Assembly (NCBI GenBank): GCA_013389015.1
Contig: JACAEE010000017.1
Location: 1-64,000, forward strand
DNA: 64,000 nucleotides
Source: Hydrogenophilaceae bacterium
GTDB taxonomy: Bacteria; Pseudomonadota; Alphaproteobacteria; Caulobacterales; Aquidulcibacteraceae
Direction of reading: 5' to 3'
Under the pieces are notes generated by a model. It did no database searches. It was given only the letters and a program-made list of their open reading frames with translations, and was not told where the DNA came from. Each line of letters opens with the position of its first letter. The first letter of the stretch is position 1. The position numbers and the translations under genes are program-made. Positions 31,326 to 40,513 of this stretch are shown piece by piece.

Positions 31326-32015
31326 ATGTCCGACGGCTTCGCCGCCCAATCCGTTTCCGCCGCCATTGACGCCGCCGTTGCGCGGCGCGCGATGCTGGCT
31401 CACCCCTTCTATCAAGCATGGACCGAGGGTCGTCTCACGGGCGATGATCTGCGCGCCTACGGCCGCCAGTATTTCCACCATGTCGAGGCGTTTCCCCGCG
31501 CGGTGAGCGCCGTCCACGCCAATTGTCCGGACGTGCAGGGCCGCAAGCTCCTGGCCGAGAACCTCGCCGAGGAAGAGGGCCTGGGCGAGGGCAAGTCGGA
31601 CCACGCTTCGCTCTGGCTCGGCTTCGCCGCCGCGATGGGCGCAGATGAGGCCGAGGTTCGCGGCGCGCGCCTTCATCCGGAGACGGAGCGTCTGGTCGAG
31701 ACTTTCCGCCGGCTTTCGCGCCAATCCTACGCTGCGGGCCTGGGCGCGCTCTACGCCTATGAGAGCCAGCTCCCCGCGGTGTCGACGACGAAGATCGAAG
31801 GTCTCGCCGCACGCTACGGCGTGAGCGATTCCAACGCGATCGCCTTCTTCCGCGTCCACGAAGCAGCTGATGTCGAACATGCCGCCGTTTGCCGCGAATT
31901 GCTCGACCGCCTCCCGGCGGCCGAACGCGCCGAGGCCGTCGCCGCGGGCGAAGAGCTCGCCGGCGCGCTCTGGGGCTTTCTCGACGGCGTCGCGCGCGAA
32001 GCGAAGCTGAACTGA
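31326..32015 (+). CDS. CADD-type diiron protein, candidate p-aminobenzoate synthase
   Basis: A 229-residue protein of the TenA/PqqC heme-oxygenase-like fold, closest to Chlamydia CADD. Residues known in CADD as metal ligands and reactive groups can be placed with matching spacing: Glu84 and His93, the HEAADVEH set (His178, Asp182, His185), Lys156 in TTKIEGL, Tyr145 in YAYESQLP and Tyr29 in HPFYQAW. In CADD a tyrosine of the protein itself is cut out to make p-aminobenzoate, a folate precursor. It lies between def and fmt, and Fmt uses a folate. AGGAGG precedes the ATG. Confidence 0.85.
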   Translation: MSDGFAAQSVSAAIDAAVARRAMLAHPFYQAWTEGRLTGDDLRAYGRQYFHHVEAFPRAVSAVHANCPDVQGRKLLAENLAEEEGLGEGKSDHASLWLGFAAAMGADEAEVRGARLHPETERLVETFRRLSRQSYAAGLGALYAYESQLPAVSTTKIEGLAARYGVSDSNAIAFFRVHEAADVEHAAVCRELLDRLPAAERAEAVAAGEELAGALWGFLDGVAREAKLN

Positions 32016-32048
32016 GCCGCGCGCCTTCCCGCGCGCGGGAGGGATGAC

Positions 32049-32966
32049 ATGCGCATCGCTTTCATGGGCTCGCCGGCGTTCGGGCTGCCGACGCTGGAAG
32101 CGCTCGTCGCCGACGGGCATGAGGTCGCGTGCGTCTACACCCAGCCGCCCAAGCCGTCCGGACGCGGACGCAAAGAGCGCAAGACGCCCATTCACGCCTT
32201 CGCGGATGCGCACGGCTTTCCCGTGCGCACGCCGAAATCGCTGAGAGCGGCGGCGGCGCAAGACGCCTTCGCCGCGCTCGGTCTCGAGTGCGCGGTGGTC
32301 GTCGCCTATGGGCTCATCCTGCCGAAAGCGGTGCTCGATGCGCCGCGCTACGGCTGTGTGAATCTGCACGCCTCGCTCCTGCCGCGCTGGCGCGGCGCAG
32401 CGCCCATCCAGCGTGCGATCATGGCGGGCGATCGCGTCACCGGCGTCCAGGCGATGCGCATGGAGGAGGGGCTCGACACGGGTCCGATCTACGCCTCGGC
32501 CGAGACGCCGATCGACGCTGACGACACCTTCGCCAGCGTGCACGATCGCCTTGCCGCGCTCGGCGCGCCTTTGATGGTGGAGACGCTGCGCAAGCTTGCG
32601 TCCGGCCAAGCCGTCGCCACGCCCCAGGCCGCGGACGGCGTCGTCTACGCCCACAAGCTCACGCCTGCGGAGGCGCGCATCGACTGGCGCGTCTCCGCGC
32701 GCCTCGTCGATTGCAAGATTCGCGGGCTTTCGCCGGCGCCGGGCGCCTGGTTCCGGCTGCCGGACGGCGCGCGCGCCAAGGCGCTGTTCTCCCGCCTCGG
32801 TTCGGGCGAAGGCGCGCCCGGGGAGGCGCTCGACGACGCGCTGCTCATCGCGTGCGGCGCGGGCGCGGTCCGTCTTCTGCGGCTGCAGCGCGAAGGCCGC
32901 GCAGCGATGGCGGCGGAGGAATTTCTGCGCGGCGTGGCGGTTCCGGCCGGAAGCGTGCTCAGCTGA
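32049..32966 (+). CDS. fmt: Methionyl-tRNA formyltransferase
   Basis: Formylates initiator Met-tRNA using 10-formyltetrahydrofolate. The 305-residue enzyme has the N-terminal Rossmann domain (RIAFMGSPAFGLPTLEAL), the flexible loop GRGRKERKTPIHAFA, the active-site Asn/His/Asp set (VNLHASLLPRWRGAAPIQRA, and Asp in EEGLDTGPI) and the C-terminal tRNA-binding barrel. The usual partner def is one gene upstream. GGGAGGGAT precedes the ATG. Confidence 0.96.
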   Translation: MRIAFMGSPAFGLPTLEALVADGHEVACVYTQPPKPSGRGRKERKTPIHAFADAHGFPVRTPKSLRAAAAQDAFAALGLECAVVVAYGLILPKAVLDAPRYGCVNLHASLLPRWRGAAPIQRAIMAGDRVTGVQAMRMEEGLDTGPIYASAETPIDADDTFASVHDRLAALGAPLMVETLRKLASGQAVATPQAADGVVYAHKLTPAEARIDWRVSARLVDCKIRGLSPAPGAWFRLPDGARAKALFSRLGSGEGAPGEALDDALLIACGAGAVRLLRLQREGRAAMAAEEFLRGVAVPAGSVLS

Positions 32967-33036
32967 AGCATGGATTTCGCCGCGCGGCTTCTCTAGCCTC
33001 GGCGCCGATCGAACTGACGCGCCGAGGGAGGGATGC

Positions 33037-33621
33037 ATGCGCTTGAGCGCGCTCATCGCGGCTTTCGCTTTGTCCATCTTGCCGCTCGCCTGCGATCGCG
33101 CGAGCAAGGGGCCGGCCGAGAGCGCCGAGGCCCCGATGATGGACACGCCCGTGCCCGACGCCGAGCCCGGCCGGGTCTATCGCGCCGTTTCCGATTCCGC
33201 GCGCTCGGTCACCGGCCGCCTGACGATGACGCTCACCACCAGGATGCCCGATCCCGCCAGCGACCGCCGCCAGCCGGTGGATTACATGTCGCTGCGCGCC
33301 GAGACCGGGCTTGCGGCCGAAGGCGTGCTCTCGGGTTCGGTGTCGCCGGGGACCTCGCTCAGCGGCCAGACCATCCGCGCGCTGATGGATCTCGACGTGC
33401 GCGCCTCGGGGCTCTCGCTCTATGAGGTGGAGAGCCAGAACGTCCCGCGCGGCGGCCGCGGCTTCTGCGAGCAAGGCGAAGCGAGCCATTTCGTGGTCTG
33501 GGAATCGTTCGGGCCGGGCGAGCAGCAGCTGCGCATCCTGGCCGTCCAGGGCGGCGCGCCGGGCGCGGCGGGGGCCGGCGCCTGCGCCGTCTACGCCTAT
33601 TCGCGCGAGCAGGGCGGCTGA
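33037..33621 (+). CDS. Hypothetical lipoprotein
   Basis: A 194-residue exported protein with a signal peptide and a lipobox-like LPLAC (cysteine near residue 19). The mature part is rich in Ala, Gly and Ser with scattered strands and two late cysteines (GFCEQGEAS; GAGACAVYAYS) that could pair. No family recognised. GAGGGAGG lies before the second of two closely spaced ATGs. It is embedded between fmt and truA on the same strand. Confidence 0.7.
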   Translation: MRLSALIAAFALSILPLACDRASKGPAESAEAPMMDTPVPDAEPGRVYRAVSDSARSVTGRLTMTLTTRMPDPASDRRQPVDYMSLRAETGLAAEGVLSGSVSPGTSLSGQTIRALMDLDVRASGLSLYEVESQNVPRGGRGFCEQGEASHFVVWESFGPGEQQLRILAVQGGAPGAAGAGACAVYAYSREQGG

Positions 33622-33635
33622 GCTAAGAAGCCCGG

Positions 33636-34370
33636 GTGCGCTGGAAACTGACGATCGAATATGACGGCGGCCCGTTCCAGGGTTGGCAGCGCTTGTCCGA
33701 AGGCCCGAGCGTGCAGGGCGCGATCGAAGACGCAGTCCTTGCGCTGTCGGGCGAGCGGGTCGAGTGCGTCGGCGCCGGGCGCACGGATTCCGGCGTGCAT
33801 GCGCTGGGGCAAGTCGCCCATCTTGATCTTGCCAAGGAGATGGCGCCGCAACGCCTTGCGGACGCGCTGAACGCGCATTTGCGCCCCGCGCCGATCGCTG
33901 TGCTGAGCGCCGAAGCCGCGCCGGCCGATTTCCACGCCCGTTTCTCTGCGGTGAAGCGCGTCTATCTCTATCGCGTCATCAACCGCCGCGCCGATCTGAC
34001 TCTCGATCGCGGCCGCGCCTGGCGCGCGCCCCAGCCGCTCGACGCCGACGCGATGCGCGAGGCGGGCGCGCGCCTGCTCGGCGAACACGACTTCACGACC
34101 TTTCGCGATTCCCAATGCCAGGCGCTCTCGCCGGTGAAGACGCTCGATCGCTGCGACGTCATGCGCATCCGCGACGAGATCCAGATCTGGTGCGAGGCGC
34201 GCAGCTTCCTGCACCGCCAGGTGCGCTCCATGGTCGGCTCGCTCGTCGAGGTGGGTCTGGGCAAGTGGACGCCGGACGATCTCGCCGCAGCCCTCGCCGC
34301 AAAGGATCGCGCCGCTTGCGGCCCCGTCGCGCCGGCGGACGGCCTCTATCTCGTCCGCGTCGGCTATTGA
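33636..34370 (+). CDS. truA: tRNA pseudouridine(38-40) synthase
   Basis: TruA, 244 residues, makes pseudouridine at positions 38-40 of the anticodon arm. The catalytic aspartate is in [14 protein letters not shown] (Asp51). [27 protein letters not shown] and [15 protein letters not shown] are family landmarks. It starts with GTG 14 bases after the lipoprotein stop. Convergent with the aminotransferase gene, 18 bases apart. Confidence 0.96.
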   Translation: MRWKLTIEYDGGPFQGWQRLSEGPSVQGAIEDAVLALSGERVECVGAGRTDSGVHALGQVAHLDLAKEMAPQRLADALNAHLRPAPIAVLSAEAAPADFHARFSAVKRVYLYRVINRRADLTLDRGRAWRAPQPLDADAMREAGARLLGEHDFTTFRDSQCQALSPVKTLDRCDVMRIRDEIQIWCEARSFLHRQVRSMVGSLVEVGLGKWTPDDLAAALAAKDRAACGPVAPADGLYLVRVGY

Positions 34371-34388
34371 GGGTCGCGGGCGCTGCAA

Positions 34389-35546
34389 TCAGGCCAGCGT
34401 CCGCCGCGCGGCGGCCAGGCGCTCCACGCCGCGGTCGAGCGTCTCGTCGCGCTTGGCGAAGCAGAGCCGCAGCATCTGAGCCGGCGGCGCGCCCGCATAG
34501 AACGGCGTGAGCGGAATGGAGGCGACGCCATGTTCCTTCACCGCACGCAGCGCGAAATCTTCCGCGTCGAGCGCGATCCCGGAGCGCGCAAGATCGATGT
34601 TGAGGAAATAGGTGCCCGCGCACGGCAGCACGGCGAATCCCGCCTGCGTCAAGGCCTGCGCGAGGCGGTCGCGCGAGCGCTGGAACCCCGCGCGCATCGC
34701 GACGAAATAGTCTTCGCCCTTCTTCAAGCCATAGGCCGCGCCCATCTGCAGATTGGGCGGCGTGGTGAAGGTGAGGAATTGGTGCGCCTTGGCTGCGACC
34801 TCCGTCAGCGCCGGCGCGGCGCAGAGGAACCCCACCTTCCAGCCCGTCATTGAGAACATCTTGCCGGCCGAGCCGATCTTGAACGTCCGCTCGCGCATGC
34901 CGGGGATGGCGAGCATGGAGACGTGGCGGCCGCCGTCGAACGTCACATGCTCCCACACCTCGTCGCAGATCGCGATCACGTTGCGCGCGATGCACTCTTC
35001 CGCGATCGCTTCGAGGTCCGCGCGAACGAGCAGGCTCGCGCTCGGATTGACCGGCGAGTTGAGCACGATCGCGCGCGTCTTCTCGCTGAACGCCGCCTTG
35101 AGCGCGTCGCGCGGGATGCGCCAGTCCGGCGGCGAAAGACGCACATAGCGCGCCACGCCCCCCGCGCGCTCCACCAGCGGCCGATAGGCGTCGTACATCG
35201 GCTCAACCAGGATCGCCTCGTCGCCGGGATTGAGCGTCGCGAGGATCGCCGCCGCGATCGCCTCGGTGGCGCCGGAGGTGATCGTCACTTCCCGCGCCCA
35301 GTCGAGATCGACGCCCTGGAAGCGCCTATAATGTTCGGCGACCGCCTCCCGCAGCGCCGGCAGCCCCATCATCGGCGGATACTGGTTCGAGTGCTCAAGC
35401 GTCGCGCGCGCGACCGCCTCCTTGAGATCGGCCGGCCCGTCCTCTTCCGGGAAGCCTTGGCCCAGATTGACCGCCGAGAGCTCCCGCGCGAGCCCGCTCA
35501 TCACGTCGAAGATCGTGCGCGGCAGGCCGGCATAGAGCCGGTTCAC
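34389..35546 (-). CDS. Class I/II aminotransferase, candidate DapC
   Basis: PLP-dependent aminotransferase of 385 residues. The PLP lysine is in KIGSAGKMFSMTGWKVG. NQYPPMMGLPALREAVAEHY, SGATEAIAAAILAT and PVNPSA are the standard landmarks of the fold-type I family. Its GTG start overlaps the dapE stop by GTGA. Because dapD and dapE encode the steps on either side of N-succinyl-diaminopimelate aminotransferase, DapC activity is the best guess, though sequence alone cannot exclude another substrate such as methionine or kynurenine. Confidence 0.85.
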   Translation of the reverse strand: MNRLYAGLPRTIFDVMSGLARELSAVNLGQGFPEEDGPADLKEAVARATLEHSNQYPPMMGLPALREAVAEHYRRFQGVDLDWAREVTITSGATEAIAAAILATLNPGDEAILVEPMYDAYRPLVERAGGVARYVRLSPPDWRIPRDALKAAFSEKTRAIVLNSPVNPSASLLVRADLEAIAEECIARNVIAICDEVWEHVTFDGGRHVSMLAIPGMRERTFKIGSAGKMFSMTGWKVGFLCAAPALTEVAAKAHQFLTFTTPPNLQMGAAYGLKKGEDYFVAMRAGFQRSRDRLAQALTQAGFAVLPCAGTYFLNIDLARSGIALDAEDFALRAVKEHGVASIPLTPFYAGAPPAQMLRLCFAKRDETLDRGVERLAAARRTLA

Positions 35547-36682
35547 GCGAAATACTCCGCCAACACCCGCGCATAGATGCGCGCCAGCGTGCGCACTTCC
35601 TCCACCGGCGCGCGCTCGTCCACCTTGTGCGCGGTGGCGTTCGAGAGCCCGATCTCCGCACACGGACAATAATCCTTGATATAGCGCGCGTCCGACGTGC
35701 CCCCGGACGTGGAGAGCTGCGCAGGGTATCCCGTGACCGCCGCCGCCGCGCCCGCCACGAGAGCGATGAACCGTTCGGGCTCGGTGTAGAACGCCCGCCC
35801 GGTGACGGCGATCTTCGTCTCGATCGTCACCCCGTGCGCGCCCGCGACCCGCGCGGCTTCGTGCTCGATCCAGCGCTTCAAATCCTGCCCGTCATGGGCG
35901 GTGTTGAAGCGGATGTTGAGCTTGGCGCTCGCCCGCGCCGGGATCACGTTGTGCGCGGCGTTGCCGACGTCGATGGTGGTGACCTCCAGGTTCGAGGGCT
36001 GGAAGCCGGGCGCGCCGTCGTCGAGCCTGCGCGCGCGCAGCGCGGCGAGGAGATCAAGCAGCGCGCCCACGGGATTCTTCGAGTCCGCCGGATAGGCGAC
36101 ATGCCCTTGCACGCCCTCCACCGTGATCACCGCGTTGAGGCTGCCGCGCCGGCCGTTCTTCAGCGTGTCCGCCACGCGCGAAACCGCCGTCGGTTCGCCG
36201 ACCAGGCAATGGTCGAACCGCTCGCCCTGGGCCGCCAGCTCCGTCAGCATTTTCACCGTGCCGTCGATGGCGGGGCCTTCCTCGTCGCCGGTGATCAGGA
36301 ACGAGATCGCTCCCTTCGGCGTTCCGTGCACGGACAGATGCGTCTCGACGCCCGCGACCATCGCCGCGATCGCCGCCTTCATGTCCGCCGCGCCGCGCCC
36401 CATGAGCATGCCGTCGCGCACTTCGGCCGCGAACGGGTCGACGCTCCAGGCGCCCGCGTCGCCCACGGGCACGACGTCGGTGTGGCCCGCGAACAGCAGG
36501 TGAGGGCGTCCGTCTCCGATCTTGGCGAAGAGATTGTCCACCTCCCCGAAACGCCGCCGCGTGATCGCGAAGCCGAGGCGTTCGAGCGCCGCGGCCAGCA
36601 CGTCCTGCGCGCCCGCATCGGCCGGCGTCACGCTGGCGCAGCGGATGAGCGCCTGGGCGAGGGGAATGGGATCGACGTCCAT
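35543..36682 (-). CDS. dapE: Succinyl-diaminopimelate desuccinylase
   Basis: M20-family zinc hydrolase of 379 residues that releases succinate from N-succinyl-L,L-diaminopimelate on the way to lysine and peptidoglycan. LLFAGHTDVVPVGD and GRGAADMKAAIAA carry the metal ligands, and TGDEEGPAIDGT the catalytic Glu. STSGGTSDARYIKDY and GLSNATAHKVDE are DapE-specific. It begins 2 bases after dapD and overlaps the aminotransferase gene by 4. Confidence 0.96.
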   Translation of the reverse strand: MDVDPIPLAQALIRCASVTPADAGAQDVLAAALERLGFAITRRRFGEVDNLFAKIGDGRPHLLFAGHTDVVPVGDAGAWSVDPFAAEVRDGMLMGRGAADMKAAIAAMVAGVETHLSVHGTPKGAISFLITGDEEGPAIDGTVKMLTELAAQGERFDHCLVGEPTAVSRVADTLKNGRRGSLNAVITVEGVQGHVAYPADSKNPVGALLDLLAALRARRLDDGAPGFQPSNLEVTTIDVGNAAHNVIPARASAKLNIRFNTAHDGQDLKRWIEHEAARVAGAHGVTIETKIAVTGRAFYTEPERFIALVAGAAAAVTGYPAQLSTSGGTSDARYIKDYCPCAEIGLSNATAHKVDERAPVEEVRTLARIYARVLAEYFA

Positions 36683-36684
36683 GC

Positions 36685-37512
36685 TCAATCCCGCAACAGA
36701 TCGTTGATGCTCGTCTTCGAGCGCGTCTGCGCGTCGACGCGCTTGACGATGACGGCGCAGGCGAGCGCGGGCCCCCCCTTCGGATCCGGCAGCGCGCCCG
36801 GCACGACGACGGAATAGGCAGGCGCTTCGCCGCGGAAGATCTCGCCCGTCGCCCGGTCGACGATCTTGGTCGACGCCGAGAGGAACACGCCCATCGCCAG
36901 CACCGCGCCCTGGCGCACGATCACGCCTTCGGCCACTTCGCTGCGCGCGCCGATGAAGCAATCGTCCTCGATGATGGTGGGATTGGCCTGCAACGGTTCG
37001 AGCACGCCGCCTATCCCTGCGCCGCCGGAGATGTGCACGCGTTTGCCGATCTGCGCGCAGGAGCCGACCGTCGCCCAGGTGTCGATCATGGCGCCTTCGT
37101 CCACGAACGCGCCGATGTTCACGAACGAGGGCATCAGCACCACGTTCTTCGCGATATGGGCGCCGCGGCGCACGATCGCGCCCGGCACGGCGCGGAAGCC
37201 GGCCTTCGCGAAGGCGTTGTCGCGCCAGCCTTCGAATTTGGAGGGGACCTTATCCCACCAGAAGCCCCCGTCGGCGCCCCCGCCCATCAGCCGGTTGGGC
37301 GTCAGCCGGAACGAGAGCAGCACCGCTTTTTTGAGCCACTGATGCGTCGCCCATGCCCCGTCGGCGCCGCGCGTCGCTACGCGCGCCTCGCCCTGGTCGA
37401 GCAGATCGATCGCGGCCTCCACCGCCTCGGGAAACTCCCCCTTGCTTTGCGGCGAAAGACTTTCGCGCGCCTCCCAGGCGGCTTCGATCACGGCTTCCAG
37501 CTGCTGCGTCAC
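36685..37512 (-). CDS. dapD: Tetrahydrodipicolinate N-succinyltransferase
   Basis: DapD, 275 residues, adds succinate from succinyl-CoA to tetrahydrodipicolinate. It has an N-terminal helical domain ([23 protein letters not shown] in part) and a left-handed hexapeptide-repeat domain ([40 protein letters not shown]). The GTG at 37512 with AAGGA before it gives the normal length; longer frames run through a palindromic repeat. First gene of the dap operon, though read-through from argB and the genes behind it is possible. Confidence 0.95.
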   Translation of the reverse strand: MTQQLEAVIEAAWEARESLSPQSKGEFPEAVEAAIDLLDQGEARVATRGADGAWATHQWLKKAVLLSFRLTPNRLMGGGADGGFWWDKVPSKFEGWRDNAFAKAGFRAVPGAIVRRGAHIAKNVVLMPSFVNIGAFVDEGAMIDTWATVGSCAQIGKRVHISGGAGIGGVLEPLQANPTIIEDDCFIGARSEVAEGVIVRQGAVLAMGVFLSASTKIVDRATGEIFRGEAPAYSVVVPGALPDPKGGPALACAVIVKRVDAQTRSKTSINDLLRD

Positions 37513-37577
37513 GTCGGTCCTTTCGTTCCCTGCCTGTCTCGCATGGCGCGTTTTCACGCCGCAAGCAACGTGTTGTG

Positions 37578-37639
37578 GGACCGCCGGCTTCCAGCCCGCG
37601 TCCTTTTGCGCTGAAGCCGAGGCGGGCTGGAGGCGGTCC
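37578..37639. repeat. REP-like palindromic element before dapD
   Basis: Arms GGACCGCC-GGCTT-CCAGCCCGC and GCGGGCTGG-A-GGCGGTCC face each other across a short spacer containing TCCTTTTGCGC. This design (outer GGACCGCC, inner CCAGCCCGC) is that of a dispersed extragenic palindrome rather than an operator. It lies between the nucleotidase gene and dapD, both on the minus strand, and may trim or pause the transcript. Confidence 0.65.
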
Positions 37640-37682
37640 TTCCTATCGAGCGACCCGCCACGCCGCGCTGGCAATCCAAGAA

Positions 37683-38327
37683 TCAGAGACTTCGCAGGAA
37701 CGCCTTGATGCAGTCCGTCGCGTGGTGGATGTGCTCCTCCAGCGTTTCGCCGGGCGTCCATTCCGGGTCGATCAGCACGGTCTTGAAGCCGAGCGCGTGC
37801 GCGGTCTCCAGATTGCGCGCGCTGTCCTCGAACATGACCGCGCGGGCGGGATCGATGCGATGGCGCGCGATCAGCGCCTCGAACGCGCCGCGCTGCGGCT
37901 TAGGGACGAAGCCCGCAGCCTCGATATCGAAGAGATCATGGAAGAGGCCGTCGAGCCCCATGCGCGCCGTGATCCGCTCGGCGTAGCTGCGCGCGCCGTT
38001 GGTGAAGATAAGCCGCGGGCCCTCGAGCCGCGCGATCAACGCGGCCAGCTCCGGATCGGGATCGACGATCGAGAGATCGACGTCGTGCACGTAATCGAGA
38101 AAGTCGCGCCCATCGACGCCGTGGTGGAGGATGAGCCCGGAGAGCGTCGCGCCGTAGCGCTGGAAATAGGTCTCCCGCAGGTCGAGCGCGGTCTCGGCGT
38201 CCACGCCCGCGACGCGCGCGATATAGTCCGTCATCCGTGCGCCGATGACGTCGTAGATCGTCGAGCCCGTGGGATAGAGCGTGTTGTCGAGATCGAACAC
38301 CCAGGCGTCGACGTCGCGCAGGCGCAT
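37683..38327 (-). CDS. HAD-family pyrimidine 5'-nucleotidase
   Basis: A 214-residue haloacid dehalogenase-fold phosphatase. Motif I is [10 protein letters not shown], motif II IFTNGA, motif III the lysine in [10 protein letters not shown] and motif [19 protein letters not shown]. The [15 protein letters not shown] stretch marks the Sdt1/pyrimidine nucleotidase group, which dephosphorylates UMP and CMP or other small phosphates. It starts 1 base after the DUF1036 gene and is followed by the palindrome in front of dapD. Confidence 0.88.
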   Translation of the reverse strand: MRLRDVDAWVFDLDNTLYPTGSTIYDVIGARMTDYIARVAGVDAETALDLRETYFQRYGATLSGLILHHGVDGRDFLDYVHDVDLSIVDPDPELAALIARLEGPRLIFTNGARSYAERITARMGLDGLFHDLFDIEAAGFVPKPQRGAFEALIARHRIDPARAVMFEDSARNLETAHALGFKTVLIDPEWTPGETLEEHIHHATDCIKAFLRSL

Positions 38328-38328
38328 G

Positions 38329-39492
38329 TCATTCGCCGGCGGGCGGCGCCGCGGCGGGCGCGCGCGGTGAGCGGGGTTGGATCACTTCGCTCGGGTCGCC
38401 GCTGATCCGCGCCGAATCGAGCCGTTGTTGCGCCTGACCCACGCGCAGGAAGTCACGGTTGAGGAACTCGACGACGAGCCCTTGGCGCCCGCCCGTCGGC
38501 ATCGGCGCATAGAGCGCGGTGTCGTAATAGCGGTCGCCGCAATGCTCGCGGCCCAGGATCGCGAAGCGGGCGGGGCTGGTGCAGAACGGCACCCCCGGCG
38601 CCGAGAGGTGGCGGTCCCCGTCCGGCGTCTCCAGCACCGCATAGACGTAATAGCTGTCCTGATTGAGCGCTTCGTCGATCGTGCGCGCGCAGCCGCCGGG
38701 CCCGAGCGGCCACCAGCCGCGGCTCTCCCAGCCTTCGCTGCGCCGCCGCGCCACCGCCGTCCACACCCGCCCCGTCGTGCGGTTGCACAGGGTGAGCCCG
38801 AGCTGGTCGGCGCGCCGCCGCGCCGCGATCTCGAGCGCATCGATCGTCTGTTCCTCGGTGGCGTTGGCGGCGAGGCGCGCGGCGACGCGGAACTGGCGGC
38901 GCGCCTCCGCTGTGAGACGCAAATCCACTGCTCCGCGCGCATTGCGCGTCTCGTAGCCTGCGTCGCGCAGCAGCCGCTGCAGTCCCGCCGCCCGCGCCCG
39001 CGAGAGCGTGAAGAGCTCCGGCTCCGCGAAGCTCGTGCGCCAGTTGTCGCGGCGGTTGATCTGCACACGCCGGAAGCCGCGCTCCTCAAGCGCATATTGT
39101 TCGCAGCGCGATGGGTTCTCCACGGCGAACGACGCCGAGGGATCGACGCACAGGATCTCTTCGCCGCCCCATTGCTGGCGTCCGCCGCGATGGGCGGCCG
39201 AGGTGCGCGCATAGAGGAAGTGCGCGCCCCGCGCCAGCGGCGCAGCGACCGCGAGCCGGCATTCGCCAGGCCTGAGCCGGACCCAGCCCTGCACGACATT
39301 GGCCCGCCCCTCGGGCCGCGCCGTCGCCGCCTCGAGCACGAAGCTCGTCTCGTTGCAGAGCGTCCAGCCGTTCGCGCGCCGCCGCGTCTGCGCGTCCGAA
39401 GGCTCGGTGAACGCCAAGAGCGCGGCCGTCGCCGCGATCGCGGCGAGGCAAAGGCCGGCGATAAGCTTGGGTCTAACGGATGAGCGTGCCAG
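38329..39492 (-). CDS. Secreted protein with two DUF1036 domains
   Basis: Two DUF1036 domains follow each other: [17 protein letters not shown]...[12 protein letters not shown] and [18 protein letters not shown]...[11 protein letters not shown]. Between them is a helical linker. The N-terminus encodes a clear signal peptide ([20 protein letters not shown]), but no ATG, GTG or TTG precedes it after the last in-frame stop. The only start that keeps it is CTG at 39492, with GGAG about 8 bases upstream, inside the end of argB. A TTG at 39417 would remove the signal. Function of the domain is unknown. Confidence 0.75.
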   Translation of the reverse strand: MARSSVRPKLIAGLCLAAIAATAALLAFTEPSDAQTRRRANGWTLCNETSFVLEAATARPEGRANVVQGWVRLRPGECRLAVAAPLARGAHFLYARTSAAHRGGRQQWGGEEILCVDPSASFAVENPSRCEQYALEERGFRRVQINRRDNWRTSFAEPELFTLSRARAAGLQRLLRDAGYETRNARGAVDLRLTAEARRQFRVAARLAANATEEQTIDALEIAARRRADQLGLTLCNRTTGRVWTAVARRRSEGWESRGWWPLGPGGCARTIDEALNQDSYYVYAVLETPDGDRHLSAPGVPFCTSPARFAILGREHCGDRYYDTALYAPMPTGGRQGLVVEFLNRDFLRVGQAQQRLDSARISGDPSEVIQPRSPRAPAAAPPAGE

Positions 39493-40399
39493 CGCCGTGC
39501 TCCGTGAACAATTCCATCAACAGGGCGTGCGGCCGCGTGCCGTTGAGGATCACCGCCGATTCCACGCCGGCATCGAGCGCTGCGATGCAGGTCTCCAGTT
39601 TCGGGATCATCCCGCCCGAGGCGACGCCCGAAGCGATGAGCGCGCGCGCGTCGTCCCTGGTCATTTCCCGGATCAGTGTCTTTTTTTCGTCGAGCACGCC
39701 GTCGACGTCGGTGAGCAGGAGGAAGCGCTTGGCCTTGAGCGCGCCGGCGATCGCGCCGGCGGCGGTGTCGGCGTTGATGTTGTAGGTCGCCCCGTCCTCG
39801 GCCACGCCGACCGGCGCGACGACGGGGATATAGTCCTCTTCCGCCGCGATCAGCGCCTTGAGCAGCGTGGGATCGACGCGCTTCGGCTCGCCCACATAGC
39901 CAAGATCGACCACCTGTTCGATCTTGCTGTCGGGGTCCTTGCGCGTGCGCTGGACCTTCTCGACGGTGATCAGCCGCGCATCCTTGCCCGAGAGCCCGAC
40001 GCCGCGCACTTCGGCTTCGGCGCCGGCGGCGGTGATGAGATGCGCGAGTTCCTTATTGACGCTGCCGGAGAGCACCATCTCGGCGATCTCCATCGTCGCG
40101 GCGTCGGTGACGCGCAAGCCGTCGACGAAGGCGGATTTGACCCCGGCGCGATCGAGCATCCGCGAGATCTGCGGCCCCCCGCCATGCACGACCACCGGGT
40201 GGATGCCGACAAGCTTCAGCAGCACCACGTCGGCGGCGAAGCGCGCGCCCGTTTCGGTGTCGCCCATAGCGTTGCCGCCATACTTCACCACGATCGTTTC
40301 GCGGTCGTATTTCTGGATGTAGGGCAGGGCCTCCGCCAAGGTCTTGGCGGTGGCGAAGCCGTTCTCGAGGGCGGCGGCGCGGTCGATCGGTTTGGGCAT
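39473..40399 (-). CDS. argB: Acetylglutamate kinase
   Basis: ArgB, 308 residues, phosphorylates N-acetylglutamate in arginine synthesis. [11 protein letters not shown] is the N-terminal phosphate loop, [14 protein letters not shown] the substrate site, and [17 protein letters not shown] with [11 protein letters not shown] the nucleotide end. It includes the long [20 protein letters not shown] region of arginine-sensitive enzymes, so feedback inhibition by arginine is likely. It overlaps the DUF1036 gene by about 20 bases if that starts at CTG. Confidence 0.96.
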   Translation of the reverse strand: MPKPIDRAAALENGFATAKTLAEALPYIQKYDRETIVVKYGGNAMGDTETGARFAADVVLLKLVGIHPVVVHGGGPQISRMLDRAGVKSAFVDGLRVTDAATMEIAEMVLSGSVNKELAHLITAAGAEAEVRGVGLSGKDARLITVEKVQRTRKDPDSKIEQVVDLGYVGEPKRVDPTLLKALIAAEEDYIPVVAPVGVAEDGATYNINADTAAGAIAGALKAKRFLLLTDVDGVLDEKKTLIREMTRDDARALIASGVASGGMIPKLETCIAALDAGVESAVILNGTRPHALLMELFTEHGAGTLIR

Positions 40400-40449
40400 G
40401 GCGCAGGCTGCGTCGGTTTAGGGCCATCGCGGGCCGACGAAAGCGGCCC

Positions 40450-40492
40450 GCGGCAAAAAGTGAGGCCCGCCCCGGAAGGAGAGGCGGGCCCA
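40450..40492 (-). terminator. Intrinsic terminator after the S9 peptidase
   Basis: Read on the minus strand, GGCCCGCC and GGCGGGCC arms form an 8-base stem with an 11-base loop, followed by CAC and TTTTT. It sits 22 bases after the peptidase stop, between it and argB, and should isolate argB from the peptidase transcript. Confidence 0.7.
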
Positions 40493-40513
40493 GCCTGAGG
40501 CGCCTGCGGGCGC

